In this document: positions 33,713 through 43,328 of the stretch, one piece after another
Layout: each line of letters opens with the position of its first letter
Numbering within the stretch: position 1 is the first letter of the stretch
Made by a program: the position numbers and the translations under genes
Notes under the pieces: generated by a model
The model's database searches: none
Seen by the model: the letters and a program-made list of their open reading frames with translations, nothing else
Told to the model about the DNA's origin: nothing
Assembly: GCF_003201285.1 (NCBI RefSeq)
Contig: NZ_QICS01000002.1
Span: 62,001-126,000 of the forward strand
Origin: Lachnotalea glycerini
Lineage (GTDB): Bacteria; Bacillota; Clostridia; Lachnospirales; Lachnospiraceae
DNA: 64,000 nt
Direction: 5' to 3'

Positions 33713-34900
33713 ATGAAAAAGAAACTTTTATCATTAGTTTTAGCCGGTTGTATGATTGCTTCGTTAACAGCATGCACAAGCTCAAACAAAACCGGAGAAT
33801 CTACATCAGATTCTACTACCACTGAAACTACGGACACAAAAGATGCAGCAGCTGATACTGCAACGGATAAAACTGCACAAGGTGAAACATCAGCAGAGGG
33901 TTATGAGATTGCTTTGATTACAGATATTGGAACCATTGATGACAAGTCCTTTAATCAGGGAGCTTGGGAAGGTGTAACTCAATACGCAAAAGAAAACAAT
34001 AAAACTTACAAGTATTATCAGCCGGCAGAAAAAACAACAGATGCATACGCAGAGACAATTGAGCTTGCAATTGAAGGCGGAGCAGGTATTATTGTTTGCC
34101 CGGGATATTTATTTGAAGAAGCTGTTTTTAATGAACAGGACAAGAATCCAGATGTTAAATTTATTTTATTAGATGGAGAGCCACATAATGCAGACTATTC
34201 AGAATATAAGACTTCCGAAAATACTATGGCAATTTTATTCCAAGAGGATGAACCGGGATTTTTAGCTGGTTATGCTGCTGTCAAGGAAGGCTATACAAAA
34301 CTTGGCTTTATGGGTGGTATGGCAGTACCTGCAGTTAAGAAATACGGTTACGGTTTCGTTCAGGGTGCTGAATATGCAGCAAATGAAATGGGATTATCTT
34401 CTGTTGAAATCACATACAACTATACAGGCGGCTTTGAAGCTACACCAGAGGTACAGGCTCTAGCAGCAGCTTGGTATGGTGCAGGAACTGAAGTAATCTT
34501 TGGCTGTGGTGGTGGAGTTGGTAACTCTGTTATGGCTGCGGCAGAAGCTAACAGTAAAGCAGTAATCGGAGTTGACGTTGACCAATCTCCTGAATCAGAT
34601 ACTGTTATAACTTCAGCAATGAAGAAATTATCCGTATCCGTATATGATGGAATTAAATCAATCTATGATAATGCATTCCAAGGTGGTAAAACAACTACCT
34701 TTAGTGCAGCAAATAACGGTATTGGTCTTCCAATGGAAACTTCCAAATTTACAACCTTTACGACAGCAGATTATGATGCAATCTTTGCTAAGCTTGCAGC
34801 AGGCGAAATTGAAATTAAGAATGACACAACGGAAAGTGATGCTAAAACAGCAATCAATGCTTTAGGTTTAAAAATTGTTAAAGTTGATGTTGTAGAATAA
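33713..34900 (+). CDS. BMP-family purine nucleoside-binding lipoprotein
   Basis: The 395-residue extracellular receptor has a lipoprotein signal peptide with lipidation most likely at Cys21 (SLTAC); an earlier LAGC at Cys13 is too close to the N-terminus. A low-complexity Thr/Ser/Asp linker leads into the PnrA/BmpA/Med fold: EIALITDIGTIDDKSFNQGAWEGV, IIVCPGYLFEEAV, EPGFLAGYAAVKEGYTKLGFMGG and GCGGGVGNSVMAAA. It feeds the ABC importer encoded downstream. The deaminase and DeoC in the operon support nucleosides as cargo. Confidence 0.92.
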   Translation: MKKKLLSLVLAGCMIASLTACTSSNKTGESTSDSTTTETTDTKDAAADTATDKTAQGETSAEGYEIALITDIGTIDDKSFNQGAWEGVTQYAKENNKTYKYYQPAEKTTDAYAETIELAIEGGAGIIVCPGYLFEEAVFNEQDKNPDVKFILLDGEPHNADYSEYKTSENTMAILFQEDEPGFLAGYAAVKEGYTKLGFMGGMAVPAVKKYGYGFVQGAEYAANEMGLSSVEITYNYTGGFEATPEVQALAAAWYGAGTEVIFGCGGGVGNSVMAAAEANSKAVIGVDVDQSPESDTVITSAMKKLSVSVYDGIKSIYDNAFQGGKTTTFSAANNGIGLPMETSKFTTFTTADYDAIFAKLAAGEIEIKNDTTESDAKTAINALGLKIVKVDVVE

Positions 34901-35001
34901 TTGTAATTATGATTGTACTGAATGGTTACGAATATATGTTTCAAACAATAGCAATTAATACTAGAGCGAAAATGTTTGAATAAGCATTTTAGGAAACTAT
35001 G

Positions 35002-35035
35002 AAAGGGAGGTGCTATTTTAGTATCTCCTTTTTAA
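35002..35035 (+). terminator. Partial terminator between binding protein and transporter genes
   Basis: AAAGGGAGGTGCT (35002-35014) pairs with AGTATCTCCTTTT (35020-35032) with three G-U pairs, followed by Ts. This commonly keeps the binding protein in excess over the membrane complex. Confidence 0.65.
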
Positions 35036-35057
35036 ATAAAATAGTTGAGGTGAACAT

Positions 35058-36599
35058 ATGGAATACATTATTGAAATGCTCGATATAACAAAAGAATTTC
35101 CTGGAATTATTGCCAACGATAATATTACACTTCAAATAAAAACAGGTGAAATTCATGCCTTATTGGGTGAAAATGGTGCAGGAAAGTCTACTCTGATGAG
35201 TGTTTTATTCGGTTTATACCAACCAGAAAAAGGTGTGATCAAGGTAAAAGGAAAAGAAGTAAAAGTGAATAGTCCTCTTGACGCCAATGATTTAGGGATT
35301 GGAATGGTACATCAGCATTTTAAACTAGTACACAATTTTACAGTGCTACAGAATATAGTTTTAGGAATGGAAACGGTAAAGCATGGCTTGATAGAAATGA
35401 AGGAAGCACGGAAAAAGGTTATGACTCTTAGTGAAAAGTATAACTTGTTTGTTGATCCGGATGCACTTATTTCTGATATTACAGTTGGAATGCAGCAACG
35501 TGTGGAGATACTTAAGATGCTGTATCGAGATAATGAAATCTTAATTTTTGATGAACCTACTGCGGTTCTGACACCTCAAGAAATTGACGAATTAATGAAC
35601 ATCATGCGTAATTTGACAAAAGAGGGAAAGTCAATTATTTTTATTACCCATAAATTGAATGAAATAAAGGCTGTTGCAGACAGGTGTTCTGTATTGCGCC
35701 GTGGCAAATATATTGGAACAGTTGAAGTAAGTGATACAGACAAGGAAATGATGTCTGAGATGATGGTTGGTCGTAAGGTTAATTTGAAAATAGACAAAAA
35801 GGAAGTAAAGCCGGGCGAAGTTGTATTAGAGGTAAAAGAACTATCCGTAAAAGCGAAAAAAGAAGGGCATACCAAAAACATAGTGAATCATGTAAGCTTT
35901 CAAGTAAGAAAGGGTGAAGTAGTTTGTATAGCAGGGATTGACGGCAATGGTCAAAGTGAGCTGGTACAGGCAATTACAGGGATTTCAGGCATGGATTTGG
36001 GTAAGATTTTGCTCAATGGCGAGGACATTACGAAAAAGAGTATTCGTTATAAAAATACGCATGGAATGTCTCATATACCGGAGGATAGACACAAACATGG
36101 ATTAGTACTTGATTATACGCTTGGAGAGAATTTGGTGCTACAGCAGTATTTCACGCCAGATTTTCAAAGCCGGGGATTTCTAAAGTTTAATAAAATAGAT
36201 GAATATGCAAAGCATTTGATAGAAAAGTATGATATTCGAAGTGGACAAGGCAGTATTACCAGTGCCAGAAGTATGTCAGGCGGTAATCAGCAAAAGGCAA
36301 TTATTGCCAGAGAAATAGATAAGAATCCTGATGTTCTAATCGCAGTACAGCCAACTCGTGGCTTGGATGTGGGTGCAATTGAGTTTATTCATAAACAAAT
36401 TATGGAGCAAAGAGACAATGGAAAAGCCGTGTTGCTTATTTCACTTGAATTAGATGAAGTTATGAATTTAAGTGATAGAATATTGGTTATTTATGAAGGT
36501 GAAATAGTGGCGGATTTAGATCCAAAGAAGATTACAATTAAGGAATTAGGCCTTTACATGGCAGGCTCTAAGAAAGAAGAGGTGAAGCATCATGAATGA
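35058..36599 (+). CDS. Nucleoside ABC importer ATP-binding protein (double ABC)
   Basis: 513 residues with two fused nucleotide-binding domains of the sugar/nucleoside (MglA, RbsA, NupO/YufO) type. The first has Walker A GENGAGKST, signature ITVGMQQRVEIL and Walker B LIFDEPTAVLTPQE. The second has a degenerate Walker A (GIDGNGQSE), signature MSGGNQQKAIIARE and Walker B LIAVQPTRGLDVGAIE in place of the canonical DEP. That asymmetry is normal for this family. It energises the two permeases that follow; it overlaps the first of them by eight bases. Confidence 0.93.
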   Translation: MEYIIEMLDITKEFPGIIANDNITLQIKTGEIHALLGENGAGKSTLMSVLFGLYQPEKGVIKVKGKEVKVNSPLDANDLGIGMVHQHFKLVHNFTVLQNIVLGMETVKHGLIEMKEARKKVMTLSEKYNLFVDPDALISDITVGMQQRVEILKMLYRDNEILIFDEPTAVLTPQEIDELMNIMRNLTKEGKSIIFITHKLNEIKAVADRCSVLRRGKYIGTVEVSDTDKEMMSEMMVGRKVNLKIDKKEVKPGEVVLEVKELSVKAKKEGHTKNIVNHVSFQVRKGEVVCIAGIDGNGQSELVQAITGISGMDLGKILLNGEDITKKSIRYKNTHGMSHIPEDRHKHGLVLDYTLGENLVLQQYFTPDFQSRGFLKFNKIDEYAKHLIEKYDIRSGQGSITSARSMSGGNQQKAIIAREIDKNPDVLIAVQPTRGLDVGAIEFIHKQIMEQRDNGKAVLLISLELDEVMNLSDRILVIYEGEIVADLDPKKITIKELGLYMAGSKKEEVKHHE

Positions 36600-37671
36600 A
36601 GCAAAGCATAAGAATATGGTTGGACTTCTATCCTCAATTTTTGCAATTGTTGTTGGATTATTATTTGGTTTTATTGTTCTTCTTGCCAGTAATCCTACTC
36701 AGGCTGTTCCGGGGTTTTTTACAATATTAACAGGTTCCTTTACACATGGGTTAAAGGGAATCGGTCAAGTATTTTATTATGCAACTCCAATCATATTGAC
36801 TGGTTTGTCTGTTGGTTTTGCATTTAAAACAGGATTATTTAACATTGGAACGCCGGGGCAGTTTATTGTAGGTGCATTTGCTGCAATTGTAGTAGGAATC
36901 CGTGGTGATTTTCTAGGCAGTGCACAATGGGTGGTTGCTGTTCTTGCAAGTATTGCTGCGGGTGCACTATGGGGACTCGTTCCTGGAGTTTTAAATGCGT
37001 ACTTTAATGTAAATGTAGTAATTGCATGTATTATGATGAATTATATTGGTATGTACTTGATTAATTTTATTGTAAAGGGAAGTAAGACACTGTTTGATTC
37101 ATTGAGAAATCAATCTTTATCTGTGGACAAGGCCGCTGAAATTCCTAAAATGGGACTTAATTTATTATTTCCCGAATCAAGTATTAATGGTGGATTCTTT
37201 ATTGCTATTTTAGCTGTTGTGCTTATTCATTTCATTCTTAATAAAACGGCTTTCGGATTTGAATTAAAGGCGGCTGGTTTTAACCGCGATGCGAGCAAAT
37301 ATGCAGGAATGAATGAAAAGAGAAATATTATTTTATCTATGGCGATAGCAGGAGCACTTGCAGGTCTTGCCGGTGGTTTGCTATATCTGGCTGGTTCAGG
37401 AAAGCATATTGAGATAGTTGATGTACTTGCATCAGAGGGCTTTACCGGTATTTCCGTAGCATTGCTTGGCCTATCAAGCCCGCTTGGTATTTTGCTTGCA
37501 GGTCTGTTTATTGCGTACATAACAGCTGGAGGCTTTTATTTACAGTTATTTGAATTTTCCACGGAAATCATAGATATTATTGTAGCTGTTATCATTTACT
37601 TTAGTGCATTTGCACTGATTATTAAAACGTTTATTGAGCGCTTTGATAAGAAAAGAAATGGAGGTAAATAA
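36592..37671 (+). CDS. Nucleoside ABC importer permease, first subunit
   Basis: The 359-residue protein has about ten membrane segments and the BPD_transp_2 signature region (GFELKAAGFNRDASKYAGMNEKRNIILSMAIAGALAGLAGG). It matches NupP/YufP-type purine nucleoside permeases, the longer partner of the pair. Its start lies within the ATPase gene (eight-base overlap), so the two are translationally coupled, and it is followed two bases later by the second permease gene. Confidence 0.92.
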   Translation: MNEAKHKNMVGLLSSIFAIVVGLLFGFIVLLASNPTQAVPGFFTILTGSFTHGLKGIGQVFYYATPIILTGLSVGFAFKTGLFNIGTPGQFIVGAFAAIVVGIRGDFLGSAQWVVAVLASIAAGALWGLVPGVLNAYFNVNVVIACIMMNYIGMYLINFIVKGSKTLFDSLRNQSLSVDKAAEIPKMGLNLLFPESSINGGFFIAILAVVLIHFILNKTAFGFELKAAGFNRDASKYAGMNEKRNIILSMAIAGALAGLAGGLLYLAGSGKHIEIVDVLASEGFTGISVALLGLSSPLGILLAGLFIAYITAGGFYLQLFEFSTEIIDIIVAVIIYFSAFALIIKTFIERFDKKRNGGK

Positions 37672-37673
37672 GC

Positions 37674-38627
37674 ATGAATGTAGTATTTTCAGTCTTTCAG
37701 CAAACCATGTTTTTTACAATGCCACTGTTAATAGTAGCTCTTGGCGGAATGTTCTCTGAACGCTCCGGTATTATTAATATTGCCTTAGAGGGTATTATGA
37801 TTATGGGTGGATTTATCAGCATTTTATTTATCAATCTCACGCAGGGTGTACTAAGCGGACAGCTACAATTACTCATTGCTGTTGTGATAGCTGGTGTTGC
37901 TGGTATGTTATTTTCCTTACTGCATGCATTTGCATCCATTAATATGAAAGCGGATCAGACAATCAGCGGTACTGCACTTAACTTATTTGCTCCTGCATTT
38001 GCTGTTTTTTTTGCAAGAATTCTTCAGGGTGTACAGCAAATCCAGTTTAACAATACATTCAGAATTGAGTCTGTACCTGTGCTTGGCAATATACCTATTA
38101 TTGGTGACTTATTTTTTAAGAACACTTATATTACTACGTATATTGGGATATTGATTCTGGTGTTATCAACGATAGTTTTATATAAAACCAGATTTGGGCT
38201 AAGACTTAGAGCTTGTGGGGAACATCCGCAGGCAGCCGATTCGGTTGGCATTAATGTATATAAAATGCAATATGCAGGTGTATTAATTTCTGGGGCTTTT
38301 GCAGGTATTGGCGGGCTAGTGTTTGTCGTACCGACATCAACCAATTTTAATGCCAGTGTTGCAGGATATGGTTTTCTTGCACTTGCTGTTTTGATCTTTG
38401 GACAGTGGAATCCAATGCGTATTTTATTTGCTTCCTTTTTCTTTGGACTTTTAAAGACAGTAGCAGCATCCTATTCGGGAATACCGGTATTAGCTGCACT
38501 TGGAGTTCCAAGCTATATTTACAAAATGATTCCGTATATCACAACATTGGTTGTGCTTGTATTTACATCTAAAAATTCACAGGCACCAAGAGCAGAAGGA
38601 ATTCCGTATGACAAAGGTGCCAGATAG
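37674..38627 (+). CDS. Nucleoside ABC importer permease, second subunit
   Basis: 317 residues and eight to nine membrane segments with the family turns GMFSERSGIINIALEGIMIMGGF, GLRLRACGEHPQAADSVGINVYKMQYAGVLISGAFAGIGG and FGQWNPMRILFASFFFG. NupQ/YufQ-type. It forms a heterodimer with the preceding permease. Nine bases separate it from the deaminase gene, so uptake and the first catabolic step are made together. Confidence 0.92.
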   Translation: MNVVFSVFQQTMFFTMPLLIVALGGMFSERSGIINIALEGIMIMGGFISILFINLTQGVLSGQLQLLIAVVIAGVAGMLFSLLHAFASINMKADQTISGTALNLFAPAFAVFFARILQGVQQIQFNNTFRIESVPVLGNIPIIGDLFFKNTYITTYIGILILVLSTIVLYKTRFGLRLRACGEHPQAADSVGINVYKMQYAGVLISGAFAGIGGLVFVVPTSTNFNASVAGYGFLALAVLIFGQWNPMRILFASFFFGLLKTVAASYSGIPVLAALGVPSYIYKMIPYITTLVVLVFTSKNSQAPRAEGIPYDKGAR

Positions 38628-38636
38628 AGGTAGCGT

Positions 38637-39926
38637 ATGAATATAAGATTTTATAATGCCAGAATACTGACAATGGCTGACTCCTTTCATATTGTAGAGG
38701 GAGAGCTTTGGGTAGAGGATCATAGCATCACTTATATAGGTGCAGCTTCAAAAAAAGCAAGTCATTTGGCAGAACATATCGTATGGGACAGGGAAATTGA
38801 TGCTTGCAAAAACCTCCTAATGCCGGGCTTTAAGAATGCTCATACCCATTCAGGAATGACCTTTTTAAGGTCTTATGCAGATGATTTGCCTCTTCTTGAC
38901 TGGCTGAAGTATCAGGTATTTCCTATGGAAGCGAAACTAAAGCCTGAGTATATCTATGATTTTAGCAAGCTTGCTATCATGGAATATCTGACGAGTGGAA
39001 TTACAGCTAATTTTGATATGTATTTAGCTCCTGAACCAATTGCCAAGGCTTCTGTGGACTGTGGCTTTCGCACCGTTATTGTCGGTGCGATGAATAATTT
39101 TACACAGTCAGTCGAGGAAATGGAGGAGTATTATAACACCTATAACCATTATCATCAGTTAATCAGCTATCAATTGGGCTTTCATGCAGAGTATACAACA
39201 AACAGAGAGAGACTTGAGGGGGTAGCTTCACTCGCAAAGAAATATAAAGCGCCAGTTTATACCCACAATTCGGAAAGCAAATCGGAGGTACAAGGCTGCA
39301 TCGAACGGTACGGCATGACCCCAACCGCATTTTTAAACAGTCTTGGTATGTTTGAATATGGAGGCGGCGGGTATCATTGCATTCATATGACGGATGAGGA
39401 TATGAATATATTTAAGGAGCATGGGATGTCGGTGGTTACAAATCCAGGCTCTAATGTAAAGCTTGCAAGTGGAATCGCACCGCTTGCTGCCATGCAGCAA
39501 ATGGGAATTAACATTGCTATTGGAACAGACGGTCCTGCAAGCAATAACTGTCTTGATATGTTTCGCGAAATGTTTCTCGCGACAGGCTTACAAAAGCTTA
39601 GCTTAATGGATGCTTCGGCTATGGATGGAAATGATGTATTGTATATGGCAACGGTTGGCGGAGCAAAAGCCATGTGCCTTAATACATGCGATACGTTAGA
39701 GGTTGACAAAGCGGCAGACATCATCATGCTAGATTTAAACCAGCCTAATATGAGACCGATTCATAATATAACTAAAAATATCGTATATAGTGGCAGTAAG
39801 CAAAACGTTAAAATGACAATGGTTAACGGTAAAATTCTCTATGAAGACGGTAAGTTTGACATTGGAACAGAGCCTGCCGCACTCTATGAGCGTATCGAGT
39901 CCATTGTGAATGAAATGAAGAAATAG
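38637..39926 (+). CDS. Amidohydrolase, purine nucleoside (SAH/MTA/adenosine-type) deaminase
   Basis: The 429-residue metal-dependent amidohydrolase of the TrzN/MtaD/SsnA group has HxH zinc ligands H69/H71 (KNAHTHSGM), FLRSYADDLPLLDWL, HNSES, YHCIHMTDEDM and IGTDGPASNN with the catalytic Asp. Family members remove the amino group from SAH, methylthioadenosine, 5'-deoxyadenosine or adenosine. Operon context with nucleoside uptake and DeoC favours deamination of imported adenine nucleosides. It lacks the N-terminal extension of guanine deaminases. The exact substrate is not determined by sequence. Confidence 0.82.
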   Translation: MNIRFYNARILTMADSFHIVEGELWVEDHSITYIGAASKKASHLAEHIVWDREIDACKNLLMPGFKNAHTHSGMTFLRSYADDLPLLDWLKYQVFPMEAKLKPEYIYDFSKLAIMEYLTSGITANFDMYLAPEPIAKASVDCGFRTVIVGAMNNFTQSVEEMEEYYNTYNHYHQLISYQLGFHAEYTTNRERLEGVASLAKKYKAPVYTHNSESKSEVQGCIERYGMTPTAFLNSLGMFEYGGGGYHCIHMTDEDMNIFKEHGMSVVTNPGSNVKLASGIAPLAAMQQMGINIAIGTDGPASNNCLDMFREMFLATGLQKLSLMDASAMDGNDVLYMATVGGAKAMCLNTCDTLEVDKAADIIMLDLNQPNMRPIHNITKNIVYSGSKQNVKMTMVNGKILYEDGKFDIGTEPAALYERIESIVNEMKK

Positions 39927-39968
39927 TATAGAGAAAATGGAAAATGAAATTTAAGGTAAGTAAAGCAT

Positions 39969-39987
39969 AAAGGTAGCATATACCTTT
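39969..39987 (+). other. Small stem-loop before deoC
   Basis: AAAGGTA (39969-39975) pairs with TACCTTT (39981-39987), ending just ahead of the GGAAGGAG ribosome site of deoC. It may act in message processing or stability. Confidence 0.35.
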
Positions 39988-39999
39988 GGAAGGAGTAAT

Positions 40000-40641
40000 A
40001 TGTTAACACCAAAATATTTTGACCATACAATTTTAAAGGCGGATGCGACGAAAGAACAGGTTTCTAAAATCTGTGAGGAAGCGCTTGAGCATGATTTTGC
40101 CTCCGTATGTGTAAATCAATACTATACAGCCTTTGTAGCAAACAAATTAAAAGGCAGTGAGGTGAAGGTCTGCACTGTAATCGGTTTTCCTTTGGGAATG
40201 ATGTCCACTAGGGCGAAATGCTTTGAAGCGCAGGCAGCCATTGAGGATGGTGCGACAGAGATTGACATGGTAATCAATGTAGGTGCCTTAAAGGATAAGG
40301 ACTATGATATCGTTTATGATGATATGAAAAAGGTTAAGGAAACATGCAGGAATAAGGCAATCTTAAAGGTGATTATAGAAACCTGTCTTTTAACCAATGA
40401 GGAGAAAGTGAAAGCATGCGAATTAGCAGGGAAAGCAAATGCAGATTTCGTTAAGACCTCGACTGGTTTTAGTACAGGTGGTGCAACAGTAGAAGATGTT
40501 AAACTGATGAGAAAAACAGTTGGAGAAAATATGGGAGTGAAAGCTTCAGGTGGTATTCGAGATAAAGAAACAGCAGAAGCTATGATTCGGGCAGGTGCAA
40601 GCAGACTTGGAACCAGCGCAACCGTTGAAATAATGCAATAG
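40000..40641 (+). CDS. deoC: Deoxyribose-phosphate aldolase
   Basis: The 213-residue class-I aldolase splits 2-deoxyribose 5-phosphate into acetaldehyde and glyceraldehyde 3-phosphate. It starts [20 protein letters not shown] and carries the Schiff-base Lys in [10 protein letters not shown], the second Lys in [10 protein letters not shown] and the [11 protein letters not shown]-terminus. It closes the nucleoside operon and needs a phosphorylase and phosphopentomutase that are not in this window. Its product or substrate is the likely signal for the divergent DeoR-type regulator. Confidence 0.95.
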   Translation: MLTPKYFDHTILKADATKEQVSKICEEALEHDFASVCVNQYYTAFVANKLKGSEVKVCTVIGFPLGMMSTRAKCFEAQAAIEDGATEIDMVINVGALKDKDYDIVYDDMKKVKETCRNKAILKVIIETCLLTNEEKVKACELAGKANADFVKTSTGFSTGGATVEDVKLMRKTVGENMGVKASGGIRDKETAEAMIRAGASRLGTSATVEIMQ

Positions 40642-40666
40642 TTTGGATGTATATAACATGCAAATC

Positions 40667-40699
40667 GGAGTGAAAGATTTAGATAAATTCTTTCACTCC
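40667..40699. terminator. Stem-loop terminating convergent deoC and AraC genes
   Basis: GGAGTGAAAGA (40667-40677) pairs perfectly with TCTTTCACTCC (40689-40699). It overlaps the last codons of the AraC gene. U-tracts are poor on both strands. Confidence 0.6.
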
Positions 40700-41887
40700 A
40701 AAACAATCTCGATATTGTTTTAACGTCATTTTAGTTATTTTCTTAAATTGCTTTCCAAGATGGCTTTGAGAAGAAAAGCCAAGATACGTTGCAATTTCAA
40801 TGTAAGTATAATTAGAGTAAACCAGAAGATTTTTCGTCAGGTTTATTTTTTCTTTCAGTATAAAATCAGAAATAGAGATTCCTTCGCATTGTTTAAATAA
40901 ATCAGAGAGATACTTAGAATTCATATCGAGTTCGTCTGCAATGTTCTTTGCAAAAATCTTTTCATGTAAATGAGTATAAATATAATCTTTACATTTACCA
41001 ATTCTGGGATTTTTGTCTTTTTTATAAAATCCATCCTGATATTCCTTAATCTCATGTACCATCATAGTATATTTATATTCTGCATCCTTGCTTAAATGAT
41101 TCAAAGTTACTTCATCTTGTGCTTCCTCAACTTTTCTGATATAAATATCACTTAAAGAAAAAGAAATCTCGGGATTAACGCCACCCCGAATGGCGGCACG
41201 GCTTGCCAAAGTGATAACAACAATACATAAATTTTTAAGACTGCGTAATTTATTATTAGCAAGTGTACCTATATTTCCAATGTAATCTTCAGCCCAGCTT
41301 TTCTCTAATTGTTCCATACTTCCATTTTCAATACTGGAAAACTCTCGAATTTCCTGATCATAAGGATTATGCTTTTGTCCGGTTTCATGGCTTTGAAAGA
41401 GAAGCTCATTAAAGTTTTTTTGAATCTTCTTATCAATCATTTTCTCAATACAGTTAAAACGGATTAATTCCTGTCTATCAAGTGGATAGGTACGAAAAAG
41501 GTTGTGTATCAACAGCATATCCTCGACTAACATACTAAATTCGCAGGAGAATACAGGTTGCAAATAGGATGGATCAAAAGATGTTACTGACAATTGATGC
41601 TTAATATAAACAGGTGTATTCAAGTATAAGGGACCAATAATAAAGAGATTTTGGGGTGTGGTAACGGTTGCAAATACAACATTGTCGTTAATAGAAGAGA
41701 GCAAAGGAAATTCATTGGGGGGAATATCTAAAATAAAGTTTTCAATCTCAGATTGTGAAAACAAGAGGTCGTCTTGTGACACGGTACGAACACAGGAAAT
41801 ACTTTGCTGTAATTTGTCTTTGGAATAGGTTCTCACAATTGTGTGAAGATGATAGGAAATATACTGCATTAAATATTCGATATTCAT
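40679..41887 (-). CDS. AraC-family transcriptional regulator
   Basis: The 402-residue protein has a C-terminal AraC DNA-binding domain of two helix-turn-helix units: KIFAKNIADELDMNSKYLSDLFKQ and NYTYIEIATYLGFSSQSHLGKQFKKI, with the closing TLKQYR. The N-terminal 290 residues are a sensor domain I do not recognise; it is neither a cupin nor a receiver. I take the ATG at 41887 after GGAGGG; an in-frame ATG at 41908 also exists. It is divergent from the glycosidase genes and probably activates them through direct repeats at 41919-42002. Confidence 0.87.
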   Translation of the reverse strand: MNIEYLMQYISYHLHTIVRTYSKDKLQQSISCVRTVSQDDLLFSQSEIENFILDIPPNEFPLLSSINDNVVFATVTTPQNLFIIGPLYLNTPVYIKHQLSVTSFDPSYLQPVFSCEFSMLVEDMLLIHNLFRTYPLDRQELIRFNCIEKMIDKKIQKNFNELLFQSHETGQKHNPYDQEIREFSSIENGSMEQLEKSWAEDYIGNIGTLANNKLRSLKNLCIVVITLASRAAIRGGVNPEISFSLSDIYIRKVEEAQDEVTLNHLSKDAEYKYTMMVHEIKEYQDGFYKKDKNPRIGKCKDYIYTHLHEKIFAKNIADELDMNSKYLSDLFKQCEGISISDFILKEKINLTKNLLVYSNYTYIEIATYLGFSSQSHLGKQFKKITKMTLKQYRDCFGVKEFI

Positions 41888-41918
41888 GATGCCCTCCAAG
41901 TGAATCATAATTTATTTA

Positions 41919-42002
41919 ATCAGATTATGTATAATTACAGGTAGCTGATAATAGTATATCAGATTATACGGAAATTGTGATAAAAAACTGGAAAAAGTGA
42001 TA
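41919..42002. promoter_or_regulatory. Paired direct repeats in the AraC/glycosidase intergenic region
   Basis: ATCAGATTAT occurs at 41919-41928 and 41958-41967 (39 bp apart). GTGATA occurs at 41977-41982 and 41997-42002 (20 bp apart, about two helical turns). AraC-type proteins bind such direct half-sites. Confidence 0.45.
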
Positions 42003-42097
42003 TAAGATTTTGGCTTCCTATCTTAAACTGTAAGTAGATTATAAGGGCAATGATGAAATGAATCAAACAGAAATAATGCTTAAAAAAGGAGAAAGAA

Positions 42098-43291
42098 ATG
42101 AAAGTAAAAGGCGTTAACCTTGGAAATTGGCTTGTGTTGGAAAAATGGATGAGTCCTGCATTATTTGATGGTACAACAGCAGAAGATGAATATTGGCTGC
42201 CTCGTCAATTATCAAAAGCAGTTTATGAGGCAAGAATCAATGTTCATAGAAGTGAGTATATTACAGAACGTGATTTCGTGACCATTAAATCATGGGGAAT
42301 GAATGCAGTTCGTATTCCCGTACCGTATTTTATCTTTGGAGACAGAGAGCCATTTATAGGCTGCATAAGAGAGCTTGATCAGGCATTTAACTGGGCTGAA
42401 AAATATGGGCTGAAAATTCTTATAGATTTGCACACAGCGCCGGAGGGTCAAAACGGTTCTGATAACGGAGGTATCTGTGGTGTGTGTAAATGGGCACAAA
42501 ATCCCGATGAAGTGGAATTTGAACTGACAGTTTTGGAGAGACTGGCTGAAAGATACAAAACACGTGAAGGGTTATGGGGAATTGAAATACTAAATGAGCC
42601 TGCATTGGAAAGTATATGGGAAATGTTTGGAATGCAGCAACGCTATCCGCCGGTAGACCTGAAAATGGCAAAAGGCAGTAAGGGCATCAGCCATAAGTTT
42701 ATCAGACAGTTTTATAAAGATGCTTATGAAAGAATCCGAAAACATATGCCAGAGGATAAATATGTAGTATTTCATGATGGATTTGAACTAAAAGCATGGA
42801 AAGATTTTATGCAGGAAGATAAATATAAGAATGTAGTTTTAGATACGCATCAATATCTGATGATGGCGGAAATGGCAGGGTGTAAGCAGACGATAGAGGG
42901 ATACTTGAAATATATAAAGGAACATTTCCTTAAAGACATAGAGGAAATGCAACAATACTTTCCAGTCATCTGCGGCGAATGGTGTTTATTCAACTCTCTT
43001 GCATGCGGTTTTGATACCAAAGGCGGACAAACTGTGTTAAATGGTTTGGAAGGGGCATCCGTAGAAACCTTAACGTCAGAGCAGAAAATGGAAATCTACA
43101 AAACAATAGGAAGGGCACAATTAGAAGCATGGAATAAAGGATCTGGATATTTTTATTGGAGCTATAAGCTATTAACAGATACAGTAAATACGAGCGGATG
43201 GATTGGCTGGGATAGCTGGGATCTAGGAAGATGTGTTGATTTTGGATGGTTTCCGTTAAATTATGAAAATGAATCAATAATAATACATTAA
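42098..43291 (+). CDS. Glycoside hydrolase family 5, exo-beta-1,3-glucanase-like
   Basis: The 397-residue TIM-barrel enzyme without signal peptide begins MKVKGVNLGNWLVLEKWMSP, very like yeast exo-1,3-beta-glucanase (GH5_9 'RGVNLGGWLVLEPWI'). The acid/base is Glu167 in ILNEP and the nucleophile Glu294 in ICGEWCL. A cytosolic place implies action on imported oligosaccharides. It heads a run of three glycosidase genes (GH5, GH42 and GH30 types). Activity on beta-1,3-glucan fragments is inferred from family likeness; other beta-glucosides are possible. AAAAGGAG precedes the ATG. Confidence 0.85.
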   Translation: MKVKGVNLGNWLVLEKWMSPALFDGTTAEDEYWLPRQLSKAVYEARINVHRSEYITERDFVTIKSWGMNAVRIPVPYFIFGDREPFIGCIRELDQAFNWAEKYGLKILIDLHTAPEGQNGSDNGGICGVCKWAQNPDEVEFELTVLERLAERYKTREGLWGIEILNEPALESIWEMFGMQQRYPPVDLKMAKGSKGISHKFIRQFYKDAYERIRKHMPEDKYVVFHDGFELKAWKDFMQEDKYKNVVLDTHQYLMMAEMAGCKQTIEGYLKYIKEHFLKDIEEMQQYFPVICGEWCLFNSLACGFDTKGGQTVLNGLEGASVETLTSEQKMEIYKTIGRAQLEAWNKGSGYFYWSYKLLTDTVNTSGWIGWDSWDLGRCVDFGWFPLNYENESIIIH

Positions 43292-43328
43292 AGATACCAT
43301 GTAATAAATCAATAAAAAGGTGTTGGAT

